From NCBI RefSeq assembly GCF_021018745.1, contig NZ_CP063845.1, positions 3,906,001-3,970,000 of the forward strand: a stretch of 64,000 nt of DNA, in the 5' to 3' direction. The position numbers and the translations under genes were made by a program. The notes below the pieces were generated by a model. It saw nothing but the letters and a program-made list of their open reading frames with translations. It was not told where the DNA came from and ran no database searches. Every line of letters begins with the position of its first letter. Position 1 is the stretch's first letter. Positions 27,841-37,456 of this stretch are shown one piece after another. Source of the DNA: Gloeobacter morelensis MG652769. GTDB lineage: Bacteria > Cyanobacteriota > Cyanobacteriia > Gloeobacterales > Gloeobacteraceae.

Positions 27841-29898
27841 CTAGAAACTTGTCTGCAGACCGATTCGGTAGAGCAATCCGGGGGTGTAGGTGCGGTTGAC
27901 CCGCTCGTAGGGGATGTCGAGCAGGTTCTCGACGTAGGCAGTAATCGCCAGGTTCGGGTTGATCGGGATACGGGCTTTGAGATCGAGCGAGGCCCAGGGG
28001 GGCGAGAAATCGGTGCTGGTGCTGTCGAAGTTAAAGAATGCCCGGCGCGAGCCGCTGCCGTAGGTGATCTGCGCGTTGGCCTGCCAGCCGCCGTTGTCGT
28101 AGCCTACCCCGGCCTGGCCTACCGAGTAGGGCACAAAGCCCAATTGCAATCCCGATTCCGGCCCGGTCAGGATGCGCGCATCGGTGTAGGTGTAGTTGAG
28201 AAAACTCGACCACTGCGGGGCCATCTGCCAGCGCACCGCCGCCTCCAGGCCGTTGGTGGCCACCGCCCCGACGTTCTGCCATTGGCCGGTCACGACGGCA
28301 AGGCGATTATTCAGGCCGCTGCCGAAGTAGGTGAATTTGCCTTCGAGCGCGTCGCTGAAACGCACGTCGAAGCCGGCGGTGTAGGCCGAACCGGTCTCAG
28401 GCACCAATTGATCGTTGGGCAGCCAGCCGTGCACGGTGTCGTAGACGTAGAGCTGATCGAGGCCGGGGTTGCGCTGGGCGAGCACCCAGCTTGCGCGCAG
28501 GGCGACACCGGGGCTGAGCGCCCAGCGAAAACCGGCGCTCGGGTTGGTGTAACTGTTGAAGCGGCTGTTGACGGTCTGGCGCACCCCCAGTTCCAGCGCC
28601 GCCGAGGGGGCTACGCTCCAGCTTGCCAGGGCGAACAGGGCACCGTTGAAGACGGCCCGATTTTCTACTTCGTTGAAGGGCGCCCGATTGGGCAGCGTGC
28701 TGAGCGTGTCGCTATTGAGTTGGTTGTTGGTGGCATCGAGACCGTAGCGCAACTGCAGATTGGGGGCGCTCTTCCAGTCGTGTTCGACGCGGGCGCTCAG
28801 CAAGCTGGTGTCGAGGGTGCCGGTGCGGTTGAAGCGCACGCCGGTGGGGCCGTAGGTGTTGAAGTAATCCTGGTTGTAGCCGAGGTTGACCGTGAGCACC
28901 GAATCCTCGCCCGCCCCAAGCTGATGGCGCGATCCCAGGCCAAGGTTGAGGCCGTCGTGGTCGAGGCGGTCGCACTGCAGCGCCAGGGTCGGACTGCAGC
29001 TGCCGGGAAAACCGAAGTACAACAATCCTCGCCGCGAGAGGATCTTGGTGACATCGAGGCTGATGGCATTGCGAGGGTCGATGTCAAAAGTAAAGTTGCC
29101 CGAGTAGCTGTTGCGGTAGGTGTCGCCGTTGAAAAGCAACCCGTCCGCGCCGCGATTGATCGATGCTTCCGGCACGTAGTAGCGGTTGTCGGTCAAAAAA
29201 CTCTGATAGCCCACCCGGTAGCTCAACTGCTCGGTGGACCCGGAGAAACTCGCCTGGTAGTTTGCCTGGGAGTAATTGCCCCACTCGGCCCCGGCTTTGA
29301 ATTGGGGCGGGCCTTTGCCCTTTTTGGTGATCACGTTCACCACGCCGCCGAAGCCCTCGGTGCCGTAGAGTGTCGAACTGGCGCCGCTGGAAAGCTCTAC
29401 TTTTTCGATCGATTCGACCGGCAGGGTGTTTAAGTCGGTGGCGCCGTGGTAGGTGCTGATGTTGGAGCCGTAAGGGCGGCCGTTGAGCAAAAACGTCGAC
29501 TGGTTGATCGAAGATCCCCGGTAGTAGGTGCCGGTGTGAATATCCGCCGCCGGTCCGACGTCGTTGACGGCAAAGCCCGGCATGCCGCGCAACACATCTG
29601 CCAGGCTCTGGGAGCCCTGCTTTTCGATTTGGGCGGCGGGAACTGTGTAGATCGGTGCCATCGGCGGCAGCGGCTGCAAAGTCTCCACCTGGGGTGAAAG
29701 CACCGGTGGCACTTCTACCGGTGGGGAATCAGCTTGTCTGGGTGGCGCTTGGGCAAGGGCGGGAGCTACCAGGTCGCGGGCCGAGTACAAGGGGATGTTC
29801 AGATCGGCGCGGGTGATCACTGTCTCCGCCAGGCAGGACACGGGCAGGCACAGCGCCAGGGTCCAGGCGAAGGCGCAATGGAGGGTGTGGGATCTCAT
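27841..29898 (-). CDS. TonB-dependent outer-membrane receptor 1
   Basis: A 685-residue receptor with signal peptide (LALCLPVSCLAE), a Pro-rich linker, a plug domain (SLADVLRGMPGFAVNDVG, then YGTEGFGGVVNVITKKGKGP) and a 22-strand barrel ending in Phe (LLYRIGLQTSF), the usual last residue of outer-membrane barrels. It imports a siderophore, vitamin B12 or similar scarce ligand using TonB energy. It is less like the two receptors at 54-61 kb than they are to each other. No Fur box or cobalamin riboswitch was seen in the 130 bases upstream, so the ligand is open. The ATG at 29898 is fixed by the signal peptide. Confidence 0.9.
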   Translation of the reverse strand: MRSHTLHCAFAWTLALCLPVSCLAETVITRADLNIPLYSARDLVAPALAQAPPRQADSPPVEVPPVLSPQVETLQPLPPMAPIYTVPAAQIEKQGSQSLADVLRGMPGFAVNDVGPAADIHTGTYYRGSSINQSTFLLNGRPYGSNISTYHGATDLNTLPVESIEKVELSSGASSTLYGTEGFGGVVNVITKKGKGPPQFKAGAEWGNYSQANYQASFSGSTEQLSYRVGYQSFLTDNRYYVPEASINRGADGLLFNGDTYRNSYSGNFTFDIDPRNAISLDVTKILSRRGLLYFGFPGSCSPTLALQCDRLDHDGLNLGLGSRHQLGAGEDSVLTVNLGYNQDYFNTYGPTGVRFNRTGTLDTSLLSARVEHDWKSAPNLQLRYGLDATNNQLNSDTLSTLPNRAPFNEVENRAVFNGALFALASWSVAPSAALELGVRQTVNSRFNSYTNPSAGFRWALSPGVALRASWVLAQRNPGLDQLYVYDTVHGWLPNDQLVPETGSAYTAGFDVRFSDALEGKFTYFGSGLNNRLAVVTGQWQNVGAVATNGLEAAVRWQMAPQWSSFLNYTYTDARILTGPESGLQLGFVPYSVGQAGVGYDNGGWQANAQITYGSGSRRAFFNFDSTSTDFSPPWASLDLKARIPINPNLAITAYVENLLDIPYERVNRTYTPGLLYRIGLQTSF

Positions 29899-30029
29899 CA
29901 AAAGGTTTGGCGATAACGCCTGCTCATGCTCCGGCAACGCGCGGGGGTCTGTCAAAAGACAGCCCGTCAGACTTACGCCCAAAGCAGCTGGGGTGATAGC
30001 CTGAATGCCAGGATCGCGCTCTACGTCCC

Positions 30030-30662
30030 ATGTCTATCTACTCCGTCCGCTACAACGACGCGCTCATTCTTGCCGCCAGAGCCCACCGCGACCAATTGCG
30101 CAAGGGCACCGACATTCCCTACGTCATGCATCCTTTTCACGTCTCGCTGCTGCTCATCCGCTGCGGTTACAGCGAAGATGTGGCGATTGCCGCCCTGCTG
30201 CACGATGTGGTCGAAGACTGCAATGTCAGCCTGGAAGCGATCGAGACGGCCTTCGGCCCGCAAGTCGCCCGGTTGGTGGAGGCAGTGTCCGAGATCAAAT
30301 TGCGCAATGGTGAGAAGATTGCCTGGGAAGAGCGCAAGCGACTCGCCATCGGGCACCTTTGCATCGCCGGGCCGGAGGTGGCCGCCTTAAAAGCGGCCGA
30401 CACCCTGCACAATGTCCAGTCGATGATCCACGAACTGCGCACCCATGGTCCTGGAGTCTGGGCTCACTTTGGGCGCGGTCCGCAACCGACTTTTCGGTAC
30501 TACCGTGAGGTGCTCTCTGCCGTACGTCTGTGGCTGGACAGCGACCATCCGCTTTTTGTCGCACTGGAGCAGGCCGTCCAAGCGGTCGAAAATCTCTCCC
30601 GTGAAGGCGGCGAGGGATTTTTGTCCGTGAAGGTTGACGCTCTATCGGATCTGCCCCCATAA
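30030..30662 (+). CDS. HD-domain phosphohydrolase (SpoT/MESH1-like hydrolase fold)
   Basis: A 210-residue soluble metal-dependent hydrolase. The HD ligands are visible: His in YVMHPFHVSLLL, the HD pair in AALLHDVVEDCNVSLEAI, and a later Asp in LKAADTLHNVQSM. This arrangement is that of small (p)ppGpp hydrolases and the SpoT HD domain; it lacks synthetase and regulatory domains. Likely substrates are alarmones or nucleotides. It stands alone between TonB receptor 1 (divergent) and tRNA-Glu, 16 bases downstream. The specific substrate cannot be decided from the sequence. Confidence 0.82.
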   Translation: MSIYSVRYNDALILAARAHRDQLRKGTDIPYVMHPFHVSLLLIRCGYSEDVAIAALLHDVVEDCNVSLEAIETAFGPQVARLVEAVSEIKLRNGEKIAWEERKRLAIGHLCIAGPEVAALKAADTLHNVQSMIHELRTHGPGVWAHFGRGPQPTFRYYREVLSAVRLWLDSDHPLFVALEQAVQAVENLSREGGEGFLSVKVDALSDLPP

Positions 30663-30678
30663 TAAGAGACTGTGCCTC

Positions 30679-30751
30679 GCCCCCATCGTCTAGAGGCCCA
30701 GGACACCTCCCTTTCACGGAGGCGACACCGGTTCGAATCCGGTTGGGGGTA
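30679..30751 (+). tRNA. trnE: tRNA-Glu (anticodon UUC)
   Basis: A 73-base cloverleaf with acceptor arms GCCCCCA and TGGGGGT, anticodon stem-loop CCTCC-CTTTCAC-GGAGG and T-arm CCGGTTCGAATCCGG, discriminator A, no encoded CCA. In cyanobacteria tRNA-Glu also feeds tetrapyrrole synthesis through glutamyl-tRNA reductase. Confidence 0.97.
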
Positions 30752-30876
30752 TCAGTTCAAACCATGCGGCTTCTGGGAGTGAGTATTAGGGAGCGGCTCA
30801 CACCGAATAGAGGTCTCGGATTGTCGGGTAACTGCATCGATGGAATCCCCTGGACTTCGGGTCTGGATGAAGGCAA

Positions 30877-31443
30877 TCAGTTGCCCGACAAACCGGCCCG
30901 GCTAAACACCTGGGCTGCGGTCAAATCCAATTGTGCGAACAGGTTGTCTTGTATGGGTGTGTCTTCTTGGTAGGTAACCGGCGGCCGGTCGGGAAAAAAT
31001 ACGGTGATGCTTCGCGCCAAATTGTCTACCACCCAAACCCGGAGCACACCCGCCGCCAAATAGTCCGATGCTTTGGCCGCTAAAAGTCCGAAGGTTTGTC
31101 CCGGCGAGATAATCTCAACCACCAACTCTGGTGGTAGGGGGCACGCCTCATCGTGCATCCACTCCCGAGGCAGCAAGGCATACGAAATATAGATCAAATC
31201 CGGGATCGGTACCCAACCTTCTCCACTACGTTCGAGCATAACAGCCCATTCAGGCTCGATGCGTCCTCTTCCCTGGCACCAGTTATCCATCAAGAACAGC
31301 AGGGCTCTCTGGATCGCAGAGTGATGAAGTTTCGGCGACATCTTTGGGATTGCTTCTCCGTTGACCAATTCATAGGTCACATCGGTTTCCGGAAGGGCCA
31401 GAAACTCTTGAACTGAGAGCAGCTTCCTTTTTACCTCGACCAC
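30877..31443 (-). CDS. Uma2-family (DUF820) PD-(D/E)xK nuclease-like protein
   Basis: A 188-residue member of the family hugely expanded in cyanobacteria. The restriction-endonuclease-like core is intact: YELVNGEAI, then IPDLIYIS with the first Asp, VVEIISPGQ with the Glu, and the catalytic Lys in LLAAKASDYLAAGVLRVWVV. The biological role of Uma2 proteins is unsettled (DNA nuclease, perhaps linked to mobile elements). The GTG at 31443 with an upstream GAGAG was preferred; an in-frame GTG at 31488 would add 15 residues. Monocistronic, with no partner gene nearby. Confidence 0.85.
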   Translation of the reverse strand: MVEVKRKLLSVQEFLALPETDVTYELVNGEAIPKMSPKLHHSAIQRALLFLMDNWCQGRGRIEPEWAVMLERSGEGWVPIPDLIYISYALLPREWMHDEACPLPPELVVEIISPGQTFGLLAAKASDYLAAGVLRVWVVDNLARSITVFFPDRPPVTYQEDTPIQDNLFAQLDLTAAQVFSRAGLSGN

Positions 31444-31650
31444 GGCCTTTCTCTCGATCGATAGAATCCAGGCTACCCCAGGACCCACTGCTTAAACTGC
31501 CTGGGGGTCACTTTAGAAATAAAGGCGGGCGACTTTTTTGCTGGGTGCGTCAAGTTATGCTCGCTCCAGCGCTCCAGTGCGCGCAAGTAGGTCCGCAAGC
31601 ACCCGCTTGCAGTGCCAGAATGTTACTCAGCCGAAGCTCTGGAATCCGGA

Positions 31651-33087
31651 TCAGCTAGCTGCGGTTTTTTCGAGCACCAGTTTGGTGCGGCGGATCTCAT
31701 CGGGAATCGGAATCGGGTAATCGCCGGTGAAGCAGGCGGTGCAAAAGCCCTGGTCGTCGGTGCGGGTCGCCTTGAGCATCCCTTCGACACTCAAGTAGGC
31801 GAGGCTGTCCACCTCGATGTGCCGGGCAATTTCATCCACGCTCTTGGTGGCGGCAATCAACTGGTCCTGCGAGTCGGTGTCGATGCCGTAGAAACAGGGA
31901 TGGGTGACCGGGGGTGAGGAGATGCGCATGTGCACCTCGCGCGCACCGCTGTCGCGCAGGGCCTGGACGATCTTGCGGCTGGTGGTGCCGCGCACGATCG
32001 AATCGTCGACGATTACGATCCGCTTGCCTTCGATGACGTCGGGCAACGGATTGAGCTTCATCTTGATGCCCGCCTCGCGCATGGTCTGGGTGGGTTGGAT
32101 GAACGTGCGGCCTACGTAGTGATTCTTGATGAGACCTTGCTGGAAAAGAATGCCGGAGGCGCGGGCGTAGCCGATGGCGGCGGGGGTACCTGAGTCGGGG
32201 ACCGGGATGACGACGTCCGCCTGCACAGGGGCCTCCTGAGCGAGAATCTCGCCCAGGCGCTCGCGGTAGGTGTAGAGGCTCTCGGCGTTCACGCGCGAAT
32301 CGGGACGGGCAAAATAAATCATCTCAAAGATGCACATCCGCGGTTCGGGCTTCGCCCAGTGGTAGGACTCCAGGCCCGATTCGGTGATAAACACCAGTTC
32401 GCCGGGCTCGACGTCGCGCAGGTATTTCGCACCGATGATGCTGAGGGCGCAGGTCTCGCTCGCGAGCACGTAGCGGCCCTTGAGGGTGCCAATCACCAGC
32501 GGACGCACGCCGTTGGCGTCGCGGGTGCCCATCAGCCCCGCCGGGGTGCCGATCACCAGGCTGAAGGCACCGCGGCAGCGCTTAAGGGCGTGAACGGTCC
32601 CCTCGACCCAGCCCTTGCCGTCGTCGACCGCCTCGCCGATAGCGTGGACAATCTCTTCAGAATCGGTGGTGGCCAGCAGGGTGTGCTCGCGGGCGAGCAA
32701 CTCTTCGCGCAGCTGGGCGGCGTTGACCAGGTTGCCGTTGTGGGCGAGGACGACCGGACCGAGGCGCGTGCGGGAGACGACCGGCTGGGCGTTTACCTTG
32801 CGGCTGGAGCCGGTGGTCGAGTAGCGGGTGTGGCCCACGGCCAATTGTCCCTGCAGCTCGTTCAGAAGTGCCTCGTCAAAGACCTGGGAGACCAGACCCA
32901 TGTCCTTGTGCATCGTTAGCCGGTCGCCGTCGAGCACAGCAATACCCGCCGACTCCTGGCCGCGATGCTGGAGCGCGAACAGACCGAAGTAGGTCAATTT
33001 GGCGACGGCTTCGCCCGGCGCCAGGATGCCGAAGACCCCGCAAGCCTCCTCAGGCTTGTCGGGAGCAGAGGGTGCAGCGTAGGTCAT
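31651..33087 (-). CDS. purF: Amidophosphoribosyltransferase PurF
   Basis: First committed enzyme of purine synthesis: PRPP plus glutamine to phosphoribosylamine. The 478-residue protein has a short propeptide ahead of the catalytic Cys16 in EEACGVFGI, which becomes the N-terminal nucleophile after cleavage. The Ntn glutaminase domain follows ([14 protein letters not shown]), then the phosphoribosyltransferase domain with the PRPP loop [14 protein letters not shown]. The long frame upstream of the ATG at 33087 is within purL and not used. It overlaps the purL stop by 4 bases (ATGA), so the pair is translationally coupled. Confidence 0.98.
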   Translation of the reverse strand: MTYAAPSAPDKPEEACGVFGILAPGEAVAKLTYFGLFALQHRGQESAGIAVLDGDRLTMHKDMGLVSQVFDEALLNELQGQLAVGHTRYSTTGSSRKVNAQPVVSRTRLGPVVLAHNGNLVNAAQLREELLAREHTLLATTDSEEIVHAIGEAVDDGKGWVEGTVHALKRCRGAFSLVIGTPAGLMGTRDANGVRPLVIGTLKGRYVLASETCALSIIGAKYLRDVEPGELVFITESGLESYHWAKPEPRMCIFEMIYFARPDSRVNAESLYTYRERLGEILAQEAPVQADVVIPVPDSGTPAAIGYARASGILFQQGLIKNHYVGRTFIQPTQTMREAGIKMKLNPLPDVIEGKRIVIVDDSIVRGTTSRKIVQALRDSGAREVHMRISSPPVTHPCFYGIDTDSQDQLIAATKSVDEIARHIEVDSLAYLSVEGMLKATRTDDQGFCTACFTGDYPIPIPDEIRRTKLVLEKTAAS

Positions 33088-35408
33088 CGTTGGGGTGCCT
33101 CGGTGACAGGTATGTGCTCCATCCGGCGGGGGATGGCTTGTTCGAAGGTGACCTTGAGCCGCTCGCAGGAAGTGGAGATGCGGCAATCGCGATTTTCGAC
33201 ACGCAGATCGAAACTTTGCGCGGCGACTGTGCCCAGGAGTTTCCAGCGCTCAGCTAGGGAGCATTCGAGCCAGAGTTCGCAGGCGACCCGGTCGCCAGGA
33301 TCGATGGTGACAATGATGGCGGCAGCCATCTCCCCAAAGCACACCACATCGGCGCGCGGGTGATTCGCCCCCAGCACAGCGTCGAGCCCCAGGTTGCCTG
33401 TGATGCAGCACTCGGCCAAAGCAACGGCAAGACCACCTTCGGCAACGTCGTGGGCCGATTTGAACAACCCCCGCTCGATACCCAGGCGGCAGACCGACTG
33501 CACCTGAATTTCAAGGGCCATATCCAGAACCGGAGGCTCGCCCGCCACCGCGCCGTGCAGACAAGTCAGGTACTCGGATCCGCCCAGGGTCGGTTCGCCG
33601 CCCCCCAGCAGATACACCAAATCGCCGGGGGACTTGAAATTCTGGCTGCAGGTGCGGTGGATATCTTCCACCAGCCCGACCATACCGATTGTGGGGGTCG
33701 GGTAGATGGCTGTTGTCCCGCCGTCGCTTTGGGTCTCGTTGTAGAGCGAGACGTTGCCGCCGGTGACCGGGGTCATCAGCTCAAGGCAGGCATCTGCGAT
33801 CCCCCGGCAGGCCATCGCCAGCTGCCAGTAGCCCTCGGGCTTTTCGGGGGAACCGAAATTGAGGTTGTCGGTGACCGCGAGCGGAGTAGCCCCCACACAG
33901 CTCAAGTTGCGGGCCGCCTCGGCCACGGCGAGCATCGCCCCCCGGTACGGGTCGAGATAGACGTAGCGGCTGTTGCAATCGACCGTGGCGGCGATGCCCC
34001 GCTCGGTAAACGGCACCGCTTCGACTTCGCCGGGACCAAAACTCTGCAGACGCACCCGGATGACAGCGGCGTCGGCTGCCCCCGGCACGATCACCGTGTT
34101 GTTCTGCACCTGGTGGTCGTACTGGCGGTAAACCCAACTTTTGGAACCAATCGTCGGACTGTCGAGCAGCGTAAGCAGCGCTTCGGTGTAGTCGGCGGGT
34201 TCAGCGAGCGAATGCCAGTCGAAGGCCCTGAGCTTAAGGATCGCAGCCGGGGGCTCGGGGAGCACCGCTCGGGGATAGACCGGGGCCTCGTCGGTGAGGG
34301 CGCGGGCAGGAAGTTCGGCCACGACCGTGCCGCTATGGAAAATGCGCACCAGGGGTTCGCCGATCACCCGGCCCACCACCACCGCGTGCAGCCCCCAGCG
34401 CTCAAACAGGGCGATCAGTTCGCCTTCGCGGCCCTTCTCGGCTACGAAGAGCATACGCTCCTGCGACTCAGAAAGCAGAAATTCGTAGGGCACCATGCCC
34501 GTCTCGCGCACGGGCACCAGGTCGAGGTCCATCTCGATACCGACCCCACCCTTGGCGGCCATCTCCGAAGACGAGCAGGTGAGCCCCGCCGCCCCCATGT
34601 CCTGAGCCGCCACCACCGCCCCGGTGCGAAAAGCCTCCAGACACGCCTCGATGAGCGATTTTTCGGTGAACGGGTCGCCCACCTGCACCGCGGGGCGGTC
34701 CTTTTGCGATTCCTCAGAAAGTTCCGCCGAGGCGAAGCTCGCCCCACCCATGCCGTCGCGGCCGGTGGTAGAACCGACATAGAGCACCGGGTTGCCGATG
34801 CCCGCCGCCCCGGAGCGGACGATCTCGGGGGTTTCGAGCACGCCGATGGCCATGGCATTCACCAGCGGATTGCCGGAGTAGGTCGGATCAAAGTACACCT
34901 CGCCCCCAACCGTGGGCACTCCGACACAATTGCCGTAGTGGCCGATGCCGTGAACGACGCCCCGAAAAAGCGCCCGGTTGCGGGCGTCTTCGAGCGGTCC
35001 GAAGCGCAGCGAATTGAGCGAGGCGATGGGCCGCGCCCCCATCGTAAAAATGTCGCGCAGAATGCCCCCAACGCCGGTGGCTGCCCCCTGAAACGGCTCC
35101 ACCGCACTCGGGTGATTGTGCGATTCGATTTTGAAGGCGACGCGCAGGCCGTCGCCGATATCGATCACCCCGGCGTTTTCGCCCGGTCCGACCAGCACCC
35201 GCGGGCCGGTGGTTGGAAAGCCTTTGAGCAGCGGCCGGGAATTTTTGTAGCAGCAGTGCTCCGACCACATGACGCTGAACATGCCCAACTCGTTAAGGTT
35301 GGGGTGGCGTCCGATAAGTTCGGTGATGCGCCGGTACTCCTGGGGGCTCAGGCGGTGGCGGGCCAGATCGGCGGGGCTAAATGGGGAGGACTCGGTCGGC
35401 GCGGTCAT
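33084..35408 (-). CDS. purL: Phosphoribosylformylglycinamidine synthase subunit PurL
   Basis: ATP-dependent amidation of FGAR to FGAM in purine synthesis, working with PurS and PurQ (not in the window). The 774-residue length is that of the small, three-subunit type PurL. Typical motifs are [20 protein letters not shown] at the N terminus, [13 protein letters not shown] and [20 protein letters not shown] in the ATP-binding region. The ATG at 35408 is chosen over a TTG three codons upstream. It precedes purF with a 4-base overlap. Long open frames on the opposite strand (33360-35438) are composition artefacts of GC-rich coding DNA. Confidence 0.98.
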   Translation of the reverse strand: MTAPTESSPFSPADLARHRLSPQEYRRITELIGRHPNLNELGMFSVMWSEHCCYKNSRPLLKGFPTTGPRVLVGPGENAGVIDIGDGLRVAFKIESHNHPSAVEPFQGAATGVGGILRDIFTMGARPIASLNSLRFGPLEDARNRALFRGVVHGIGHYGNCVGVPTVGGEVYFDPTYSGNPLVNAMAIGVLETPEIVRSGAAGIGNPVLYVGSTTGRDGMGGASFASAELSEESQKDRPAVQVGDPFTEKSLIEACLEAFRTGAVVAAQDMGAAGLTCSSSEMAAKGGVGIEMDLDLVPVRETGMVPYEFLLSESQERMLFVAEKGREGELIALFERWGLHAVVVGRVIGEPLVRIFHSGTVVAELPARALTDEAPVYPRAVLPEPPAAILKLRAFDWHSLAEPADYTEALLTLLDSPTIGSKSWVYRQYDHQVQNNTVIVPGAADAAVIRVRLQSFGPGEVEAVPFTERGIAATVDCNSRYVYLDPYRGAMLAVAEAARNLSCVGATPLAVTDNLNFGSPEKPEGYWQLAMACRGIADACLELMTPVTGGNVSLYNETQSDGGTTAIYPTPTIGMVGLVEDIHRTCSQNFKSPGDLVYLLGGGEPTLGGSEYLTCLHGAVAGEPPVLDMALEIQVQSVCRLGIERGLFKSAHDVAEGGLAVALAECCITGNLGLDAVLGANHPRADVVCFGEMAAAIIVTIDPGDRVACELWLECSLAERWKLLGTVAAQSFDLRVENRDCRISTSCERLKVTFEQAIPRRMEHIPVTEAPQR

Positions 35409-35458
35409 CTCGGCCAAGTATTCACCCGCCGATTATAACGTTTGCCTTCACTTTCCCG

Positions 35459-36322
35459 TCAGGGCTTCTTGGCTTCCCCGGCAGTGGCAGCCGGGTTGAA
35501 GCCCGACAGACGGGCCAGATCCTTGAGCGGATAGCCGCCCTCGTAGCGCTTGCCGCCGATTTCCCAGGTGGGATAGCCGTCGATCCCAGCCTCGGTGCAG
35601 ACTTTGGCCGGGGGCGCACCCCGCCCGCCGGGCGAACATTCGATATAAGGTACAAAGCGCTCGGCCTCCTCGCCGAAGGCTTTTTTCTGATCCTGGCAGT
35701 GCGGGCACCAGGAAGCGCCGTAGAACTTGGCGCCGGTGGTGCGCAGATGCTTGGCGAGGGCCACCGAGTAATCGAGCGGGCCGGCGCTGACACTCTGGAC
35801 GTTGTAAATGCCCCAGATGCCGGCCATACCCGCGAGCACCACACCCAGGCCCCCCAGGACCAGATTGTCGGGCTTCTCCCAACGGTGACCCACCAGCGTC
35901 AGCGCAAAGATGGCGGCGATCAAGGCGGCCGAGGCTACGCAGTAAAGACACAAAGCCACGATCTCAAACATCAGCAGATAGATCAAATACGCACTAAAGG
36001 TGACCCCGACCAACGACAGGCCGAACAATGCTCCCCAGCGCCAGCGGTCGACCCGCGGCAGCAGCGCCACCAGCAACAGCGTCAAATACAGCCCCAGGCC
36101 CAACGCCGAAACGGGTATCCCGAAAAGTGAAGCATAAGGGCTCTGCAGTACCAGATCGCACCCGGCACCCTCGGTGCAGAACGCCGCCTGGGAAGCAGAC
36201 ACCTTTGTCCAGGTGAGATAGGCAGTGAGTGCACTGCCGCAGGCGGCCAGACCGGCGATGGCCCAGCGCGGCCAGGCGGCCTCTTGCTGCGAAACGGTCT
36301 TCATGGGTGGCAGTGGGGACAT
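35459..36322 (-). CDS. VKOR-thioredoxin fusion (oxidative folding enzyme)
   Basis: A 287-residue membrane enzyme that reoxidises the disulfide machinery with quinone. The N-terminal VKOR domain has four to five membrane helices with the loop cysteines Cys49 and Cys55 (CTEGAGCD) and the active CLYC at 125-128. A C-terminal thioredoxin-like domain follows with CPHC at 206-209 (YGASWCPHCQDQKKAF) facing the periplasm or lumen. This fusion is the standard cyanobacterial form (LTO1-like in plastids), needed for disulfide formation and photosystem assembly. The ATG at 36322 has GAGAGAG four bases upstream; a second ATG six codons later is possible. Confidence 0.95.
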   Translation of the reverse strand: MSPLPPMKTVSQQEAAWPRWAIAGLAACGSALTAYLTWTKVSASQAAFCTEGAGCDLVLQSPYASLFGIPVSALGLGLYLTLLLVALLPRVDRWRWGALFGLSLVGVTFSAYLIYLLMFEIVALCLYCVASAALIAAIFALTLVGHRWEKPDNLVLGGLGVVLAGMAGIWGIYNVQSVSAGPLDYSVALAKHLRTTGAKFYGASWCPHCQDQKKAFGEEAERFVPYIECSPGGRGAPPAKVCTEAGIDGYPTWEIGGKRYEGGYPLKDLARLSGFNPAATAGEAKKP

Positions 36323-36514
36323 CGGCTCTCTCGTTGTATCACATCGGCCGGCTTGCTCCGAAGGACGCTTCGAGCGCGGGACAACATTTTTATTATTTCG
36401 TGTATCTAAAGATACATAACAAAAGAAGAATCCGTAGCTTATGCTACAAGTGTGGGATACGATAGTCGAGAGCGCAAATCGTCCGACGAACAGTCCAGAT
36501 TTGGGAGGCGCATG

Positions 36515-36652
36515 ATGATAAAGAGCACCGTCGATACGAAGACCCGCAACCTGATGCTGCGTCTTCGCCACAACAAGCGAAATCGCCAGCAGAGTCTGCT
36601 TGAAAGAGGCGTCGAGCGCGTTGTGGGTCAGCGTTCCGAAGCGGTTCGCTAG
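36515..36652 (+). CDS. 45-residue basic protein or leader, unknown
   Basis: A short frame with GGGAGG six bases before the ATG (an adjacent ATG one codon earlier also exists), ending 17 bases before a perfect terminator. The product MIKSTVDTKTRNLMLRLRHN, then KRNRQQSLLERGVERVVGQR, is very basic and amphipathic, like a small nucleic-acid-binding peptide. The AT-rich stretch 36360-36440 ahead of it could hold its promoter. Whether it is translated or the transcript acts as a small RNA is open. Confidence 0.45.
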   Translation: MIKSTVDTKTRNLMLRLRHNKRNRQQSLLERGVERVVGQRSEAVR

Positions 36653-36669
36653 CTTGGGTCACTTCTACT

Positions 36670-36722
36670 AAAAGCAAAGCGGGGTGCGGTCGGTTTCCCG
36701 AAGCGCACCCCGCTTTGCTTTT
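36670..36722. terminator. Perfect 19-bp bidirectional terminator hairpin
   Basis: Arms 36670-36688 and 36704-36722 are exactly complementary (AAAAGCAAAGCGGGGTGCG and its complement) around a 15-base loop. The ends are A-rich on one side and T-rich on the other, so the structure can terminate both the small plus-strand gene and the minus-strand cupin gene (stop at 36738). Confidence 0.92.
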
Positions 36723-36737
36723 AACAGATGGTGAGCT

Positions 36738-37073
36738 TTAAAGAGCCACCCCAAAGGCCAGAAAAACCAGAGGGCTTGTGCCGGTGTTGCAGCAGCTGTG
36801 GGCTGTTCCCGCCGACACCAACACACAATCGCCTGCCGAAACCGTCAAGTGCTGATCGCCCAGGCAAAATTTCCCTTGGCCTTCCAGGAAGTAAAATACT
36901 TCCTCCATCGAAGCATGGCTGTGGGCGCGGAACGACTCGCCCGGCTCCATGCGCGCGTGATTGAGCATTTTGAGGTTGGAGCGCGTGTCGGCGTCTTTGA
37001 TGAGCACGCGTTTATTGAGCTGCGGGTCGTGGGTGACCGGCACCGGTACAACCTGATCCAGGCTGATTTTCAT
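36738..37073 (-). CDS. Small cupin-domain protein
   Basis: A 111-residue single-domain cupin. Motif 1 is GESFRAHSHASMEEVFYFLE followed by GQG, with two His and a Glu as metal ligands, and motif 2 is GDCVLVSAGTAHSC with the last His. The C-terminal strand LVFLAFGVAL completes the barrel. Such proteins bind metal and small molecules; roles range from isomerase to dioxygenase or sugar sensing. Gene context gives no clue. The ATG at 37073 fits the family's start. It shares the terminator at 36670-36722 with the convergent small gene. Confidence 0.85.
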   Translation of the reverse strand: MKISLDQVVPVPVTHDPQLNKRVLIKDADTRSNLKMLNHARMEPGESFRAHSHASMEEVFYFLEGQGKFCLGDQHLTVSAGDCVLVSAGTAHSCCNTGTSPLVFLAFGVAL

Positions 37074-37198
37074 CGCTGCGGGCTGTTGTTTGTCGGTTGG
37101 TAACGCCAATGTGCCACAGCGCCGCTGCACAGGCGCAACGGCCCGCGCACAAAAAGACGGCGACAGGTATCAGTAGTCTTTGCTACGGCATGAGCGTT

Positions 37199-37381
37199 TT
37201 AATTGCCAGTCGAGCTGTCTAGTTTTGGTGCGGACGGAAGATTGAAGATGCGCTCCAAACGGTCGACATTGCTGCGCAACAGGAATTCATCGCCTCTCAT
37301 GAAGACGAAATCACTCTGCGATTTGTCGGTGCTGTTGCCTTGGAAAGCGTAATCGTCGTTGCTCGGATTCGGGTGGCTCAT
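37199..37381 (-). CDS. Possible 60-residue hypothetical protein
   Basis: Open frame beginning MSHPNPSNDDYAFQGNSTDK and ending LERIFNLPSAPKLDSSTGN. Polar, no membrane segment, no family recognised. A weak AAGAG lies about ten bases before the ATG. It is the only candidate in the 383-base gap between the cupin and the RarA-fusion gene. Codon use is reasonable for the genome, which is why it is listed, but it may be chance. Confidence 0.35.
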   Translation of the reverse strand: MSHPNPSNDDYAFQGNSTDKSQSDFVFMRGDEFLLRSNVDRLERIFNLPSAPKLDSSTGN

Positions 37382-37456
37382 TTTTTACGGTCTCTTAACT
37401 TAGCTTTAAGACAAGCACACCGAGCAGCCAAGTTCAAGGGCCGGTGCGAAATTCGC

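Noticed and set aside
33360-35438. 692-codon open frame on the plus strand
   Set aside because: Antisense to purL, no domains, no ribosome-binding site; composition artefact.
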